This document shows, piece after piece, positions 8,678 through 16,675 of a stretch of 64,000 bases of DNA. The DNA lies in contig NZ_FUKR01000036.1 in the NCBI RefSeq assembly GCF_900163835.1, forward strand, positions 62,001 through 126,000, given 5' to 3'. Numbering within the stretch: the first letter of the stretch is position 1; every line of letters begins with the position of its first letter. Below the pieces are notes generated by a model. The model had not been told where the DNA came from. It was given only the letters and a program-made list of their open reading frames with translations, and did not search any database. The translations under genes were made by a program, and so were the position numbers. Origin of the DNA: Mycetocola reblochoni REB411. GTDB taxonomy: Bacteria; Actinomycetota; Actinomycetes; Actinomycetales; Microbacteriaceae.

Positions 8678-9588
8678 GATTCTCCCTGATTTGGCAGGAG
8701 GCCGTCCTCGGTCTGCGCCGCAATGTCTCCATGGTGATCTCGGTCATTCTCGTGACCTTCATCTCGCTGACGTTCGTCGGGATGGCCGTGCTGACGCAGA
8801 TGCAGATCGCCCAGATGAAGACGTTCTGGTACGACAAGGCACAGGTGGCGGTCTACCTCTGCACCGACGAGTCGCAGAGCGAGAACTGCGTGAGCGGTGC
8901 CGCGACGGACGACCAGAAGACCCTCATCGAGGAGCAGCTGGACTCCGACACCCTCGCCCCCTTCATCAACGAGTACTGGTTCGAGGACCGCGATCAGGCG
9001 TACGAGAACTTCAAGAAGCAGTTCGAGGACAACGACATCGCTGCTCTGGTCACGCCGGAGCAGCTGAACGAGACCTACTGGATTAACCTCAAGGACCCGA
9101 GTCAGTCGGCCGTGATCCAGGAGGGGCTGTCGAGTCAGTCCGGCGTGGACCAGGTCGTCGACCAGCGGACCTACCTGGACGGCATCTTCCAGGTTCTCAA
9201 CGCCGGAAGTATCACCGCGATCTCGATCGCGGGCCTCATGCTCCTGGCCGCGGTGCTCCTCATCGCCACCACGATCCGGCTGTCGGCGTTCTCGCGGCGG
9301 AAGGAGATCGGCATCATGCGACTGGTCGGTGCCTCGAACAGGTTCATCCAGACGCCGTTCATCCTCGAAGGCGTGTTCTCCGCCCTCATCGGATCCGTGC
9401 TGGCCAGTGCCGCCGTCGTGGGGATCGTGCACTACTTCATCCAGGGCTACCTGGCCGACCGAGTGATGGCGGTCAACTTCGTCGGTGTTCCGGAAGCGCT
9501 GCTCGTCGCGCCTCTGCTGATCCTCGTCGGGGCGCTTCTGGCTGCCCTGTCCGCGAACTTCGCGATTCGCAGGTACATGAAGATCTAG
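8674..9588 (+). CDS. ftsX: Cell division permease-like protein FtsX
   Basis: A 304-residue membrane partner of FtsE with the expected four-helix layout: TM1 at about 20-42, a large extracytoplasmic domain (about 43-170), then three helices. The conserved SRRKEIGIMRLVGASNRFI loop is present. The outer domain contains two Cys (CTDESQSENC) that could form a disulfide. FtsX does not transport; its outer loop recruits a coiled-coil hydrolase. The gene at 10255-11526 is a candidate for that hydrolase. Confidence 0.96.
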   Translation: MRFSLIWQEAVLGLRRNVSMVISVILVTFISLTFVGMAVLTQMQIAQMKTFWYDKAQVAVYLCTDESQSENCVSGAATDDQKTLIEEQLDSDTLAPFINEYWFEDRDQAYENFKKQFEDNDIAALVTPEQLNETYWINLKDPSQSAVIQEGLSSQSGVDQVVDQRTYLDGIFQVLNAGSITAISIAGLMLLAAVLLIATTIRLSAFSRRKEIGIMRLVGASNRFIQTPFILEGVFSALIGSVLASAAVVGIVHYFIQGYLADRVMAVNFVGVPEALLVAPLLILVGALLAALSANFAIRRYMKI

Positions 9589-9600
9589 TCCGTTCGGTCG

Positions 9601-9624
9601 GCGCGGGGGCTTTGTCCCTCGCGC
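9601..9624 (+). terminator. Stem-loop after ftsX
   Basis: GCGCGGGGG (9601-9609) pairs with CCCTCGCGC (9616-9624) around a 6-nt loop, with one G-U pair. There is no clear T-run. It lies between ftsX and smpB and may be a weak terminator or an RNA processing site. TAAGAT at 9644-9649 is a possible -10 for smpB. Confidence 0.45.
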
Positions 9625-9702
9625 TGACGGCGTTGTAGCGGGCTAAGATGGAAGGCTGTCGTCGGCGTTCGGCTCGACGACCGGAGCGAAGGAGTGTCAG
9701 AG

Positions 9703-10179
9703 GTGCCGAAGGAACGCGGACAGAAGGTGGTCGCCACCAACCGTAAGGCGCGCCACGACTACCTCATCGAGGACACCTTCGAGGCGGGGCTCGTCCTCAG
9801 CGGGACCGAGGTGAAGTCACTCCGTCAGGGGCGCGCCTCCCTCGTCGACGGCTACGCCTTCATCGAGGGAGGGGAGGCCTGGCTCGACGCCGTGCACATC
9901 CCCGAGTACCGGGCCGGGACCTGGACCAACCACCCGCCTCGGCGCAAGCGCAAGCTCCTGCTGCACAAGGCCCAGATCATCAAGATCTCCCAGAAGGTGG
10001 CGCCCGGCGGCTATACGATCATCCCGTTGCAGATGTACTTCAGCGACGGCAGGGCCAAGGTCGAGATCGCCATCGCCAAGGGCAAGAAGGAGTACGACAA
10101 GCGGCATGCCCTGCGCGAGCGTCAGGACAAGCGTGAGGCGGCGAGGGCCATGGCGACACGCAATCGCATGGGGGAGTAG
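9703..10179 (+). CDS. smpB: SsrA-binding protein SmpB
   Basis: A 158-residue tmRNA-binding protein required for trans-translation. The family blocks are visible: [50 protein letters not shown], and the basic C-terminal tail ([18 protein letters not shown]). Start choice: AAGGAG (9689-9694) is 8 nt before GTG 9703, while the in-frame GTG at 9694 overlaps that ribosome binding site, so 9703 is preferred. Its RNA partner ssrA lies at 11718, separated by a convergent gene. Confidence 0.96.
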   Translation: MPKERGQKVVATNRKARHDYLIEDTFEAGLVLSGTEVKSLRQGRASLVDGYAFIEGGEAWLDAVHIPEYRAGTWTNHPPRRKRKLLLHKAQIIKISQKVAPGGYTIIPLQMYFSDGRAKVEIAIAKGKKEYDKRHALRERQDKREAARAMATRNRMGE

Positions 10180-10180
10180 C

Positions 10181-10235
10181 GTCGCGGGTGATCGCGGGTG
10201 ATCGCGGGTGATCGCGGGTGATCGCGGGTGATCGC
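10181..10235. repeat. 10-bp tandem repeat after smpB
   Basis: The unit ATCGCGGGTG occurs four times without change (10191-10230), preceded by one copy with one difference (10181-10190) and followed by a partial copy. It starts right after the smpB stop, between convergent genes. The pure array suggests slippage-prone DNA; no coding or regulatory role is evident. Confidence 0.9.
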
Positions 10236-10254
10236 TCGGTGTCGGCTGTCCGGC

Positions 10255-11526
10255 TCAGTACCAGTTGGTCGCTTGCGAGTGCGACCACGCGCTGCACGGG
10301 GTGCCGTAGACGTCGGCGATGTAGGACAGACCCCAGTCGACCTGGGTGCGCGGGTTGGTCCGCCAGTCGGCGCCGGCGGTGATCATCTTGCCGCCGGGAA
10401 GCGCCTGCGGGATCCCGTAGGCGAGGCTGGACGGGTTCGTCGCCTGGTAGTTCCAGCCGGACTCCTTGTTCCACAGCTTGACCAGGCAGGAGAACTGCTC
10501 CTGGCCCCAGCCACGAGCGGACACCCGGGATGATGCGTAGGCCTGCGCGGCGGCCGGGGAGCGGTCCTGCGAGGATGCGCCGGACGACCCCGAACCACCG
10601 GACGACCCCGAACCGCCCGAGGAACCGGATCCCGAGGACGCGGAGCCGGAGGACGAGCCGGTCGACGACGCCGCGCTGGAGGAGCCGCCAGACCCGGTTC
10701 CCGAGGCTGAGGCCGCGGCCCGCGCCTGACGTGCGGCCTCGTCCTTGGCCGCCTGCGCCTCGGCGGCGGCCTGCTGCTCCCTGGCTACGCGGGCCATCTC
10801 CTGACCCTGTCGGTAGTCCTTCTCGACCTTCGCCGAGGTGTCCTTGAGCGTCGCGAGCTGGCTGTAGAGGGTCTTCTGACGGGCGGTCGTCTCCGCGACT
10901 GCCTCGTCCGCCTCGGCCGAGGCCGCCGCGGCTGCGTCTGCGGCCTGTGCCGCAGCCGCCGCCCGGTCCTGGCGGACGCGCTCCGCCTCCTCCGCGTCGG
11001 CTCGGAGGGAGGCGACGGTGCCACGCGCGCGCGACGCTGTGTCGAGAGCGCGCCGGCTCACGGAGGTCAGCTGCTCGAGGCTGCTCAGCGACTGCAGCAG
11101 CGATCCGGGGTCCTCGCTCATCGCGAGGCGGAGGGTCGCGGAGTCGCCGTTGCGCGCCAGACGCGCCGCGACCGCTCCGGCGGTCTGGGACGCCTGCTGC
11201 TCCTCGTCCTCGGCCTCGGAGAGACGTGACGTCAGCGCGGACACGTGCTTCTCGGCGTCTGCCAGCTCGGAGGCGCGCTGAGCCGACGTCTCGGACGCGG
11301 CAACGGCGTCGGCGCCGAGTGCCGCAGCGGTGGCGTCCAGATCGTCGAGGGCGTCGGAGACGCGAGCGACCTCGGCGGCAGTCGCGGATGCGCTCGACTT
11401 CGCCTTGGTGACGTCATCCCAGCTGGGGTAGTCGTCGGCCGTCGCGGCACCCGCCGGCCCAGCAAATACCGAGGCGGCGACGAGCGCGACCACGCCCAGG
11501 GGTGCGAGGGAGCGGCGGGGGAGCAT
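10255..11526 (-). CDS. Secreted coiled-coil protein with C-terminal transglycosylase-like domain
   Basis: A 423-residue exported protein. A signal peptide (LGVVALVAASVFAGPAGAA) is followed by two long Ala/Glu/Asp-rich coiled-coil stretches (about 35-115 and 150-265), then a Ser/Gly-rich linker (about 270-320). The C-terminal domain is of the lytic-transglycosylase-like kind common in actinobacteria: LWNKESGWNYQATNPSSLAY, GIPQALPGGKM, GADWRTNP. The Glu in KESGW is the presumed catalytic acid. The coiled-coil plus linker plus hydrolase layout resembles FtsEX-controlled wall hydrolases, and ftsEX is 0.7 kb away. ATG 11526 lies 6 nt after a TAGGCT hexamer (11533-11538, minus), suggesting a leaderless mRNA; GTG 11532 is an alternative. 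Confidence 0.8.
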   Translation of the reverse strand: MLPRRSLAPLGVVALVAASVFAGPAGAATADDYPSWDDVTKAKSSASATAAEVARVSDALDDLDATAAALGADAVAASETSAQRASELADAEKHVSALTSRLSEAEDEEQQASQTAGAVAARLARNGDSATLRLAMSEDPGSLLQSLSSLEQLTSVSRRALDTASRARGTVASLRADAEEAERVRQDRAAAAAQAADAAAAASAEADEAVAETTARQKTLYSQLATLKDTSAKVEKDYRQGQEMARVAREQQAAAEAQAAKDEAARQARAAASASGTGSGGSSSAASSTGSSSGSASSGSGSSGGSGSSGGSGSSGASSQDRSPAAAQAYASSRVSARGWGQEQFSCLVKLWNKESGWNYQATNPSSLAYGIPQALPGGKMITAGADWRTNPRTQVDWGLSYIADVYGTPCSAWSHSQATNWY

Positions 11527-11717
11527 GCGCACAGCCTAACCCCGGCACCACTCGGCACGGGAACCGCGCTCAGAGCGAACGCGACGACTCGGGTCGCCGA
11601 TGGCGCCGCGTGGGCGGTAGACTCTGAGAGTCCGGCGCGTCCGGATCGTCGTGTGACAACTCAACAGCGCTACAACGACCCGCACGGATCGGCAACCATT
11701 GCCGTCCGAGCGCGCAG

Positions 11718-12088
11718 GGGGATGATCGGTTTCGACATTGCCTGTGAAACTGCGAGAAGCGGGCCGAGGATGCGGGGTTATCTCGTTAACGCTCTCCGCA
11801 AAACATAGGTGCCAATGCTAAGCGCACCGACTTCGCTCTCGCTGCCTAAGCAAGAGTAGAAAGTCCGTCAGACCGGGTTTGTCCCTGCCCCGGATCCTGG
11901 CGTCATTGAGGGGACTTGCTGCGTCATCGTGTATCAGGGTGACGCGGGACTTTTACTGATACTGGGCCCGTCGACCTAGGCGTCCGTGACAAAGGTCGGG
12001 GCCGAGCAGAACGCTTCCACGGACTACGCCCGTAGAAGGCGCAGAATCTCAGCAGTGGACGGGGGTTCAATTCCCCCCATCTCCACCA
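11718..12088 (+). ncRNA. ssrA: Transfer-messenger RNA (tmRNA)
   Basis: The 5' end GGGGATG (11718-11724) pairs with CATCTCC (12078-12084), followed by A and an encoded CCA at 12086-12088. The tRNA-like end has the T-arm GGGGGTTCAATTCCCCCC. The tag reading frame at 11811-11849 encodes ANAKRTDFALAA then TAA, with the usual ALAA degron end. The RNA rescues stalled ribosomes together with SmpB. TAGACT at 11618-11623 is a possible -10, which would give a 5' leader to be trimmed. Confidence 0.97.
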
Positions 12089-12138
12089 TCGGTCGTTGTC
12101 GCGCTGTCCCGGTTATCCGGGTGGGATCCACACGACGC

Positions 12139-12167
12139 GGCCCCGCCATCTCAGCGATGGCGGGGCC
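12139..12167 (+). terminator. Rho-independent-type terminator of ssrA
   Basis: GGCCCCGCCATC (12139-12150) pairs perfectly with GATGGCGGGGCC (12156-12167) around TCAGC, followed by GTTCTCCT. It lies 50 bp after the tmRNA end. Confidence 0.85.
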
Positions 12168-12236
12168 GTTCTCCTGTGGGTGGCCCGTGGTCGCGTGGTG
12201 GCGCACGGTGGTGTCCCGACGTGGTGGGTTCGTGCT

Positions 12237-12285
12237 CGCGCGGTGGGGTGATGCGCGCGCGGTGGGGTGGTGCGCGCGCTTGGGG
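12237..12285. repeat. 19-bp tandem repeat in an intergenic gap
   Basis: CGCGCGGTGGGGTGATGCG (12237-12255) is repeated with one change at 12256-12274, followed by a partial copy to 12285. The surrounding 12171-12360 is rich in GTGG and GCGC runs and contains no recognisable gene. Confidence 0.75.
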
Positions 12286-12361
12286 AAACGTCTCGGTCCG
12301 CGGGGGAGTGTTCCGTCGGGAGCGCCACGCGCCCGTGCCCTGCCCGCCCTGCTCGGACGGT

Positions 12362-12496
12362 CTAACTGAAGAGCATCATGAGGACGGTCGATCCCCCGGT
12401 GGTCAGCACGAGCGCGGCGATCACCAGCCAGGTGATGCGGCGCATGCGGCGGCGGCGTTTCTCGCTGTAGAGCGGGGTGTCGTCCTCAGTGGTCAC
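12362..12496 (-). CDS. Small predicted membrane protein (44 aa)
   Basis: Minus-strand frame GTG 12496 to TAG 12362. The product has an acidic N-terminus (VTTEDDTPLYSEK), a strongly basic cluster (RRRRMRR), then one hydrophobic helix (ITWLVIAALV onward) ending MLFS. By the positive-inside rule the N-terminus is cytoplasmic. The hexamer TAGGGT (12503-12508, minus) lies 6 nt before the GTG, so the mRNA may be leaderless. Function is unknown; similar small one-helix proteins are widespread in this family of bacteria. Confidence 0.65.
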   Translation of the reverse strand: MTTEDDTPLYSEKRRRRMRRITWLVIAALVLTTGGSTVLMMLFS

Positions 12497-12956
12497 GAAT
12501 CAACCCTAGCCGTCGCTTCCCGCACATACACTGGGCGGAGGGGACAGCGGTCGAGGGAGATTCGCGAATGAGATGCCGGGCGAGTGCATGCGCCGAACGC
12601 GGTGTGCGTGGCCTCATGCTCCGCTCGTCCGGTCGTCCGAAGCGCACACGTCTTCGGCCCGTCATCGCCGCGACCGAGCTCTCGTCGGGTCGGCGGAGCG
12701 CGCCGGGACCGCAACGGCGCCCGGTGGGCGAGTGCATCTGCGCCTCTGCGTCTGTTGGTGCCTGTGCCTGTGCCTGTGCCCGTGCTTGTGCTTGTGTCCG
12801 TCGTGCCCGTGCGGCTGCCGCCGGACGCGATAGGCGACGCCGTGGCTGCCGGCCCACGATCGCACGCCAGCGGCCGCCGGCCGTTCGTGCGCCCGGCGTC
12901 CCCGCCGAGCCCCGGAAACCGCGATCCCGCGGTCTGCCGCCGAGGAAAAGGAAACG
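12497..12956. other. 460-bp gap upstream of gap, no gene called
   Basis: Several open frames cross this stretch but have low-complexity Arg/Ala or Cys-Ala-rich translations and no convincing starts. It includes a hexanucleotide array (12758-12799). The only clear signal near the end is GAGGAAAAGG (about 12940-12951), the ribosome binding site of the GAPDH gene. Confidence 0.5.
12758..12799. repeat. Hexanucleotide array (GTGCCT-type), seven units
   Basis: Units read GTGCCT three times, then GTGCCC, GTGCTT twice, and GTGTCC. It is in the leader region of the GAPDH gene about 160 bp before the start. Because the period is six, every frame across it stays open, which explains spurious repetitive open frames here. 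Confidence 0.85.
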
Positions 12957-14468
12957 ATGAACACCACCAGTTACGAAGACCATCAGCGACGCTGGATTCG
13001 CAACGTGGAGCAGGCCGAGCGAATCATCCCGCTCATCGGCTCGCTCTACCGCGACAGGGGGGTCGTCACCTCGATCCACGGGAGACGGCTGATCAACCTC
13101 TCCGCCGTCGACCTGCTCCGCGTGCACGCCTACGCCGCCGAGGCGGAGGGGGTCGAGTTGAGCGTGACCGAGTCCGCGGCACTGCTCCGCGCAATCACGC
13201 GCGTCGCCCCTCCGCCTGCCTCACTCGATGTTGCCCGCCTGGCCCGGCTCGCCGCGGCCGAACGGCCCGGCGAGCCGCTCGGCGACGACCCCGCAGCCCT
13301 GGACGCGGTCATCCGTGCGGAGCTGCGCGGCGTGCTCCGAGGCGGGGACACGGACGTGGCGATCGACGAGGTGCTGGAGCGCGGCAGGGACGTGGTCCTC
13401 TACGGCTTCGGCCGCATCGGGCGACTGCTCGCGCGCATCCTCATCGCCCACGCGGGCAACGGGCGTGGCCCTCGCCTGCGCGCCATCGTCGCGCGGCGGG
13501 GCTCGCCGGACGACCTGGTGAAGCGCGCGAGCCTGCTCGCCAGGGATTCCGTGCACGGACCCTTCGACGGCACCATCGAGGTCGACGAGCAGGCCGGCAC
13601 GATCACCGCCAACGGCACCGTCATCCAGGTGATCTACGCGAACGACCCGTCCGAGGTCGACTACGAGGCCTTTGGCATCGTCGACGCGATCGTCGTCGAC
13701 AACACCGGACGGTGGCGAGACAGGGAGCAGCTGAGCCGGCACCTCGCCAGCCCGGGCGCCTCGCGCGTCCTGCTCACGGCGCCCGGGTCCGGTGACGTAC
13801 CGAACATCGTCCATGGGATCAACCACGACTCGATCGCCGATGACGACGTCATCCTGTCCGCCGCCTCGTGCACCACGAACGCCATCACCCCGGTGCTCAA
13901 GGCGCTCGACGACGCCTACGGGGTGGTGCGCGGCCACGTCGAGACCGTGCACTCGTTCACCAACGACCAGAACCTCATCGACAATTTCCACAGCGGCGAC
14001 CGGAGGGGTCGGTCGGCCGCGCTCAACATGGTGATCACGGAGACGGGCGCGGCAAAGGCCGTGGCCAAGGCCCTCCCCGCTCTGGCCGGGCGCCTCACCG
14101 GCAGCGCCATCCGGGTTCCGACGCCCGACGTCTCCTTGGCCATCCTCAACCTGCGCCTGGGGCGTCGAGCCGACAGGGCCGAGCTGAACGGTTACCTCAG
14201 AGAGGTCTCGCGTCACTCCGCACTCCGTCAGCAGGTCGACTTCGTCGACTCGCCCGAGCTGGTCTCGACCGACATCGTCGGCAGCAATCGCGCCGGGGTC
14301 GTCGACGGGCAGGCGACCATCGCCGACGCCGAGGACGTGGTGGTCTACGTCTGGTACGACAACGAGTTCGGCTACGCCTGCCAGGTTGTCAGGGTGATCG
14401 AGGCGATGGCGGGGACGCACCCGGTCGTGGTTCCCCGACGGCGCGAGGTCACGCTCGCCTCGGGCTGA
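12957..14468 (+). CDS. gap: Glyceraldehyde-3-phosphate dehydrogenase, long GapB type
   Basis: A 503-residue enzyme that interconverts glyceraldehyde 3-phosphate and 1,3-bisphosphoglycerate with NAD(P). It has an N-terminal extension of about 145 residues before the Rossmann start VVLYGFGRIGRLLARIL. The catalytic Cys is in AASCTTNAITPVLKAL, with HSFTNDQNLIDNFH and VYVWYDNEFGYACQVVR downstream. The extension and length match the corynebacterial GapB class (about 480 residues), which favours gluconeogenic or NADP-linked use, rather than the 335-residue glycolytic GapA. Start ATG 12957 follows GAGGAAAAGG. A strong stem-loop follows the stop. It stands alone, not with pgk or tpi. Confidence 0.92.
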   Translation: MNTTSYEDHQRRWIRNVEQAERIIPLIGSLYRDRGVVTSIHGRRLINLSAVDLLRVHAYAAEAEGVELSVTESAALLRAITRVAPPPASLDVARLARLAAAERPGEPLGDDPAALDAVIRAELRGVLRGGDTDVAIDEVLERGRDVVLYGFGRIGRLLARILIAHAGNGRGPRLRAIVARRGSPDDLVKRASLLARDSVHGPFDGTIEVDEQAGTITANGTVIQVIYANDPSEVDYEAFGIVDAIVVDNTGRWRDREQLSRHLASPGASRVLLTAPGSGDVPNIVHGINHDSIADDDVILSAASCTTNAITPVLKALDDAYGVVRGHVETVHSFTNDQNLIDNFHSGDRRGRSAALNMVITETGAAKAVAKALPALAGRLTGSAIRVPTPDVSLAILNLRLGRRADRAELNGYLREVSRHSALRQQVDFVDSPELVSTDIVGSNRAGVVDGQATIADAEDVVVYVWYDNEFGYACQVVRVIEAMAGTHPVVVPRRREVTLASG

Positions 14469-14474
14469 GCCGCA

Positions 14475-14512
14475 CGGCGGGGGCCCGTCCGCACGCGGAC
14501 GGGCCCCCGCCG
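14475..14512. terminator. Bidirectional terminator between gap and tctA
   Basis: An 18-bp perfect inverted repeat: CGGCGGGGGCCCGTCCGC (14475-14492) and its complement at 14495-14512, with only 2 nt between, so the inner pairs open to make the loop. It lies between two convergent genes 54 bp apart and can serve both; there is no long T-run. Confidence 0.85.
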
Positions 14513-14522
14513 CTCCCACCGG

Positions 14523-16040
14523 TCAGGCGGACGACGTGGCACGTCGGCGGCGTGCGCGCAGCTGCTGAACGATGCTGGCGGCCACCGCCAGCCCCATCAC
14601 GATGTAGAGCACGACGGTGATCGGCGAGGACACCAGGATGGCGGGATCACCCTCGGAGACGGCGAGCGCCTGACGCAGCGTCGTCTCCGCGAGCGGACCA
14701 AGGATCGCCGCGATAAGCACCGGAGCGAGGGGGATGGAGTACACCCGCATGGCGAAGCCGAGCAGCCCGATCCCCAGCAGCAGCCAGAGGTCCGTCGTCG
14801 ACGAGGCGATTGCGTAGACGCCGAGCGCGGCGAACACCGTGATGCCCGCGTAGAGGTAGTGCTTGGGCACGAGCAGCAGCTTCGCCCACACCGCGGCGAA
14901 CGGCAGGTTGATGATCAGCAGGATGACGAGTCCGATGAACAGGCTGGCCAGCAGCGGCCAGACCAGATCGGCGCTGCGCTCGAACAGCAGCGGGCCGGGC
15001 TGCATGCCGTACTGCTGGAAGGCGGCGAGCATCATCGCCGCCGTGGCTGATGTCGGCAGTCCGAGCGCGAGCAGTGCGCCCATGGCCGTCCCCGCCGTCG
15101 CATTGCCGGCGGCCTCCGGCCCGGCGACGCCCTGGATGGCACCGCGCACCCCGAAATCGGGGTCGGCGCGCCGCTGTGCCAGCTTCTTCTCCGTCCCGTA
15201 GGCCAGGAACGTCGGCACCTCGCTGCCGCCGACCGGGATGGCGCCGAACGGCACGCCAAAGGCGGTGCCGCGGAGGAAGGCGGGAAGGGCGGTCCGGAAC
15301 TCCCTCCAGTTCAGGAACGGTGACCCCGCCGCGACCACGCGCGACGCCGGCTGATCCGCTCCCGAGCGATGGGCCACGTGCAGCACCTCGCCGATGGCGA
15401 GCAGACCGACGGTGATGACGATGATGGAGATCCCGTCGAAGAACGCCGGCAGCCCGAGGGTGAAGCGCTCCGCGCCGCTCTGACTGTCGATCCCGACGAG
15501 TGCGAGGCAGAGTCCCAGCCCGAGAGCGATGAGGCCCCGCACGACCGACTCGGCGACGACCGCCGAGATCGCCACGAACGCGAACACCGCGAGGGCGAAG
15601 TACTCGGCCGGGCCGAACAGCGTCGCCAGCGTCACCAGGTAGGGGGAGAAGAACACCACGAGCGTCGTCGCGATCGTCCCGCCGATGAATGCCCCGATGG
15701 CGCTGGTGCCGAGCGCCTTGGCCGCGCGGCCGGACAGGGCCATCCGATGGCCCTCGAACGTCGTGGCGATGGCGGAGGAATTGCCCGGCGTGTTCAGCAG
15801 GATCCCCGCCGTGGAGTCGCCGAACAGGCCACCGAAGTAGATGCTCGCGAACATGATGAACGCGCCGGTCGGGTCGAGGCTGAAGGTGACCGGCAGCAGC
15901 AGCGCGACGGCCATCGCCGAGCCGAGGCCCGGCAGCACGCCGACGGCCGTCCCCAGGACCGCACCGATGAGCAGCCAGAGCAGGTTGATCGGCGTGAGGG
16001 CGCCCTGGAAGCCCTCGAGCAGGTGGGTCAGTTGATCCAT
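14523..16040 (-). CDS. tctA: Tripartite tricarboxylate transporter large permease TctA
   Basis: A 505-residue integral membrane protein of the TTT family, which imports tricarboxylates or similar carboxylic acids using an ion gradient. Family blocks are clear: LGTAVGVLPGLGSAMAVALL, GLFGDSTAGILLNTPGNSSA and GVAGPEAAGNATAGTAMGAL, with 10-12 hydrophobic helices throughout. It is the last gene of tctC-tctB-tctA; its start at 16040 overlaps the tctB 3' end by 13 nt. Confidence 0.93.
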   Translation of the reverse strand: MDQLTHLLEGFQGALTPINLLWLLIGAVLGTAVGVLPGLGSAMAVALLLPVTFSLDPTGAFIMFASIYFGGLFGDSTAGILLNTPGNSSAIATTFEGHRMALSGRAAKALGTSAIGAFIGGTIATTLVVFFSPYLVTLATLFGPAEYFALAVFAFVAISAVVAESVVRGLIALGLGLCLALVGIDSQSGAERFTLGLPAFFDGISIIVITVGLLAIGEVLHVAHRSGADQPASRVVAAGSPFLNWREFRTALPAFLRGTAFGVPFGAIPVGGSEVPTFLAYGTEKKLAQRRADPDFGVRGAIQGVAGPEAAGNATAGTAMGALLALGLPTSATAAMMLAAFQQYGMQPGPLLFERSADLVWPLLASLFIGLVILLIINLPFAAVWAKLLLVPKHYLYAGITVFAALGVYAIASSTTDLWLLLGIGLLGFAMRVYSIPLAPVLIAAILGPLAETTLRQALAVSEGDPAILVSSPITVVLYIVMGLAVAASIVQQLRARRRRATSSA

Positions 16041-16675
16041 GAGAACGCTCCCGTCAGGATCCCCGAGGGGAGGGTGAGGCCGAGACCGGCGGAGAACGCC
16101 AGCTGGACGGCGGAGGACATCAGGAGGGCGATGGCGATGTCGAACAGCGGTCGGGTGCTGCCGAGCGCTCTGGCCACCACCCAGAACAGGGCAGCGGCGC
16201 TGAGCAGCCAGCCGAGCGGGTCCAGAATGAGGATGAACCCGGCCAGTGCGGCGACGACCATCAGGACGGGCCGCACCCCGGCCGCCCGCGGTGCGGTGGG
16301 CGTGGCGCTGCGTGAGGCCAGATCCGGGTCGCCGCTGACGATGCGCAGCTCGGTCGTCGATTCGACGTTGCCGAGGTCGGCGAGCATGTCGGCGTTGAGC
16401 TCCGACGGCTCGTCGGGCCCTGGACGCCGGGGATGCCGGATGACGCCGACGGCGAGCGCCACCGCGAGCACGAGCATGAAGCAGCCGACGATCGTGGGGA
16501 AGAACTGCGGTCCGGGGGTTCCCGCACCCTCCGGCACGTCCATCGTGGCCGTCCCGAGCAGCATCAGCACTCCCAGCACGGCGACGCCGAGCGCCACGCC
16601 CAGTTCACCGCGTCCGTTCCACCAGCGCGTCGCCGGGGCGGCCGACGTGCCCCGCGTCGTCTCCGGGGCGCTCAC
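16028..16675 (-). CDS. tctB: Tripartite tricarboxylate transporter small permease TctB
   Basis: A 215-residue membrane protein with four hydrophobic helices (about 26-45, 63-85, 135-165, 178-205) and a hydrophilic cytoplasmic-looking insert between helices 2 and 3. TctB is the small subunit that pairs with TctA. The GTG start at 16675 overlaps the tctC stop at 16672-16674, so translation is coupled. The same frame stays open far upstream through tctC, but the GTG with coupling is the real start. Confidence 0.85.
   Translation of the reverse strand: MSAPETTRGTSAAPATRWWNGRGELGVALGVAVLGVLMLLGTATMDVPEGAGTPGPQFFPTIVGCFMLVLAVALAVGVIRHPRRPGPDEPSELNADMLADLGNVESTTELRIVSGDPDLASRSATPTAPRAAGVRPVLMVVAALAGFILILDPLGWLLSAAALFWVVARALGSTRPLFDIAIALLMSSAVQLAFSAGLGLTLPSGILTGAFSWIN

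Noticed and set aside
9601-9649. A -35 element for smpB
   Set aside because: The best match (CTGACG, 9623) gives a 15-bp spacer to TAAGAT, too short to claim a promoter.
10181-12800. CRISPR array
   Set aside because: The tandem repeats found (10, 19 and 6 bp units) have no spacers, and no cas genes are present.
12584-13795. A 403-codon plus frame spanning the hexanucleotide array and the start of gap
   Set aside because: Open only because the array has a period of six and GC-rich DNA lacks stops; it overlaps GAPDH in another frame.
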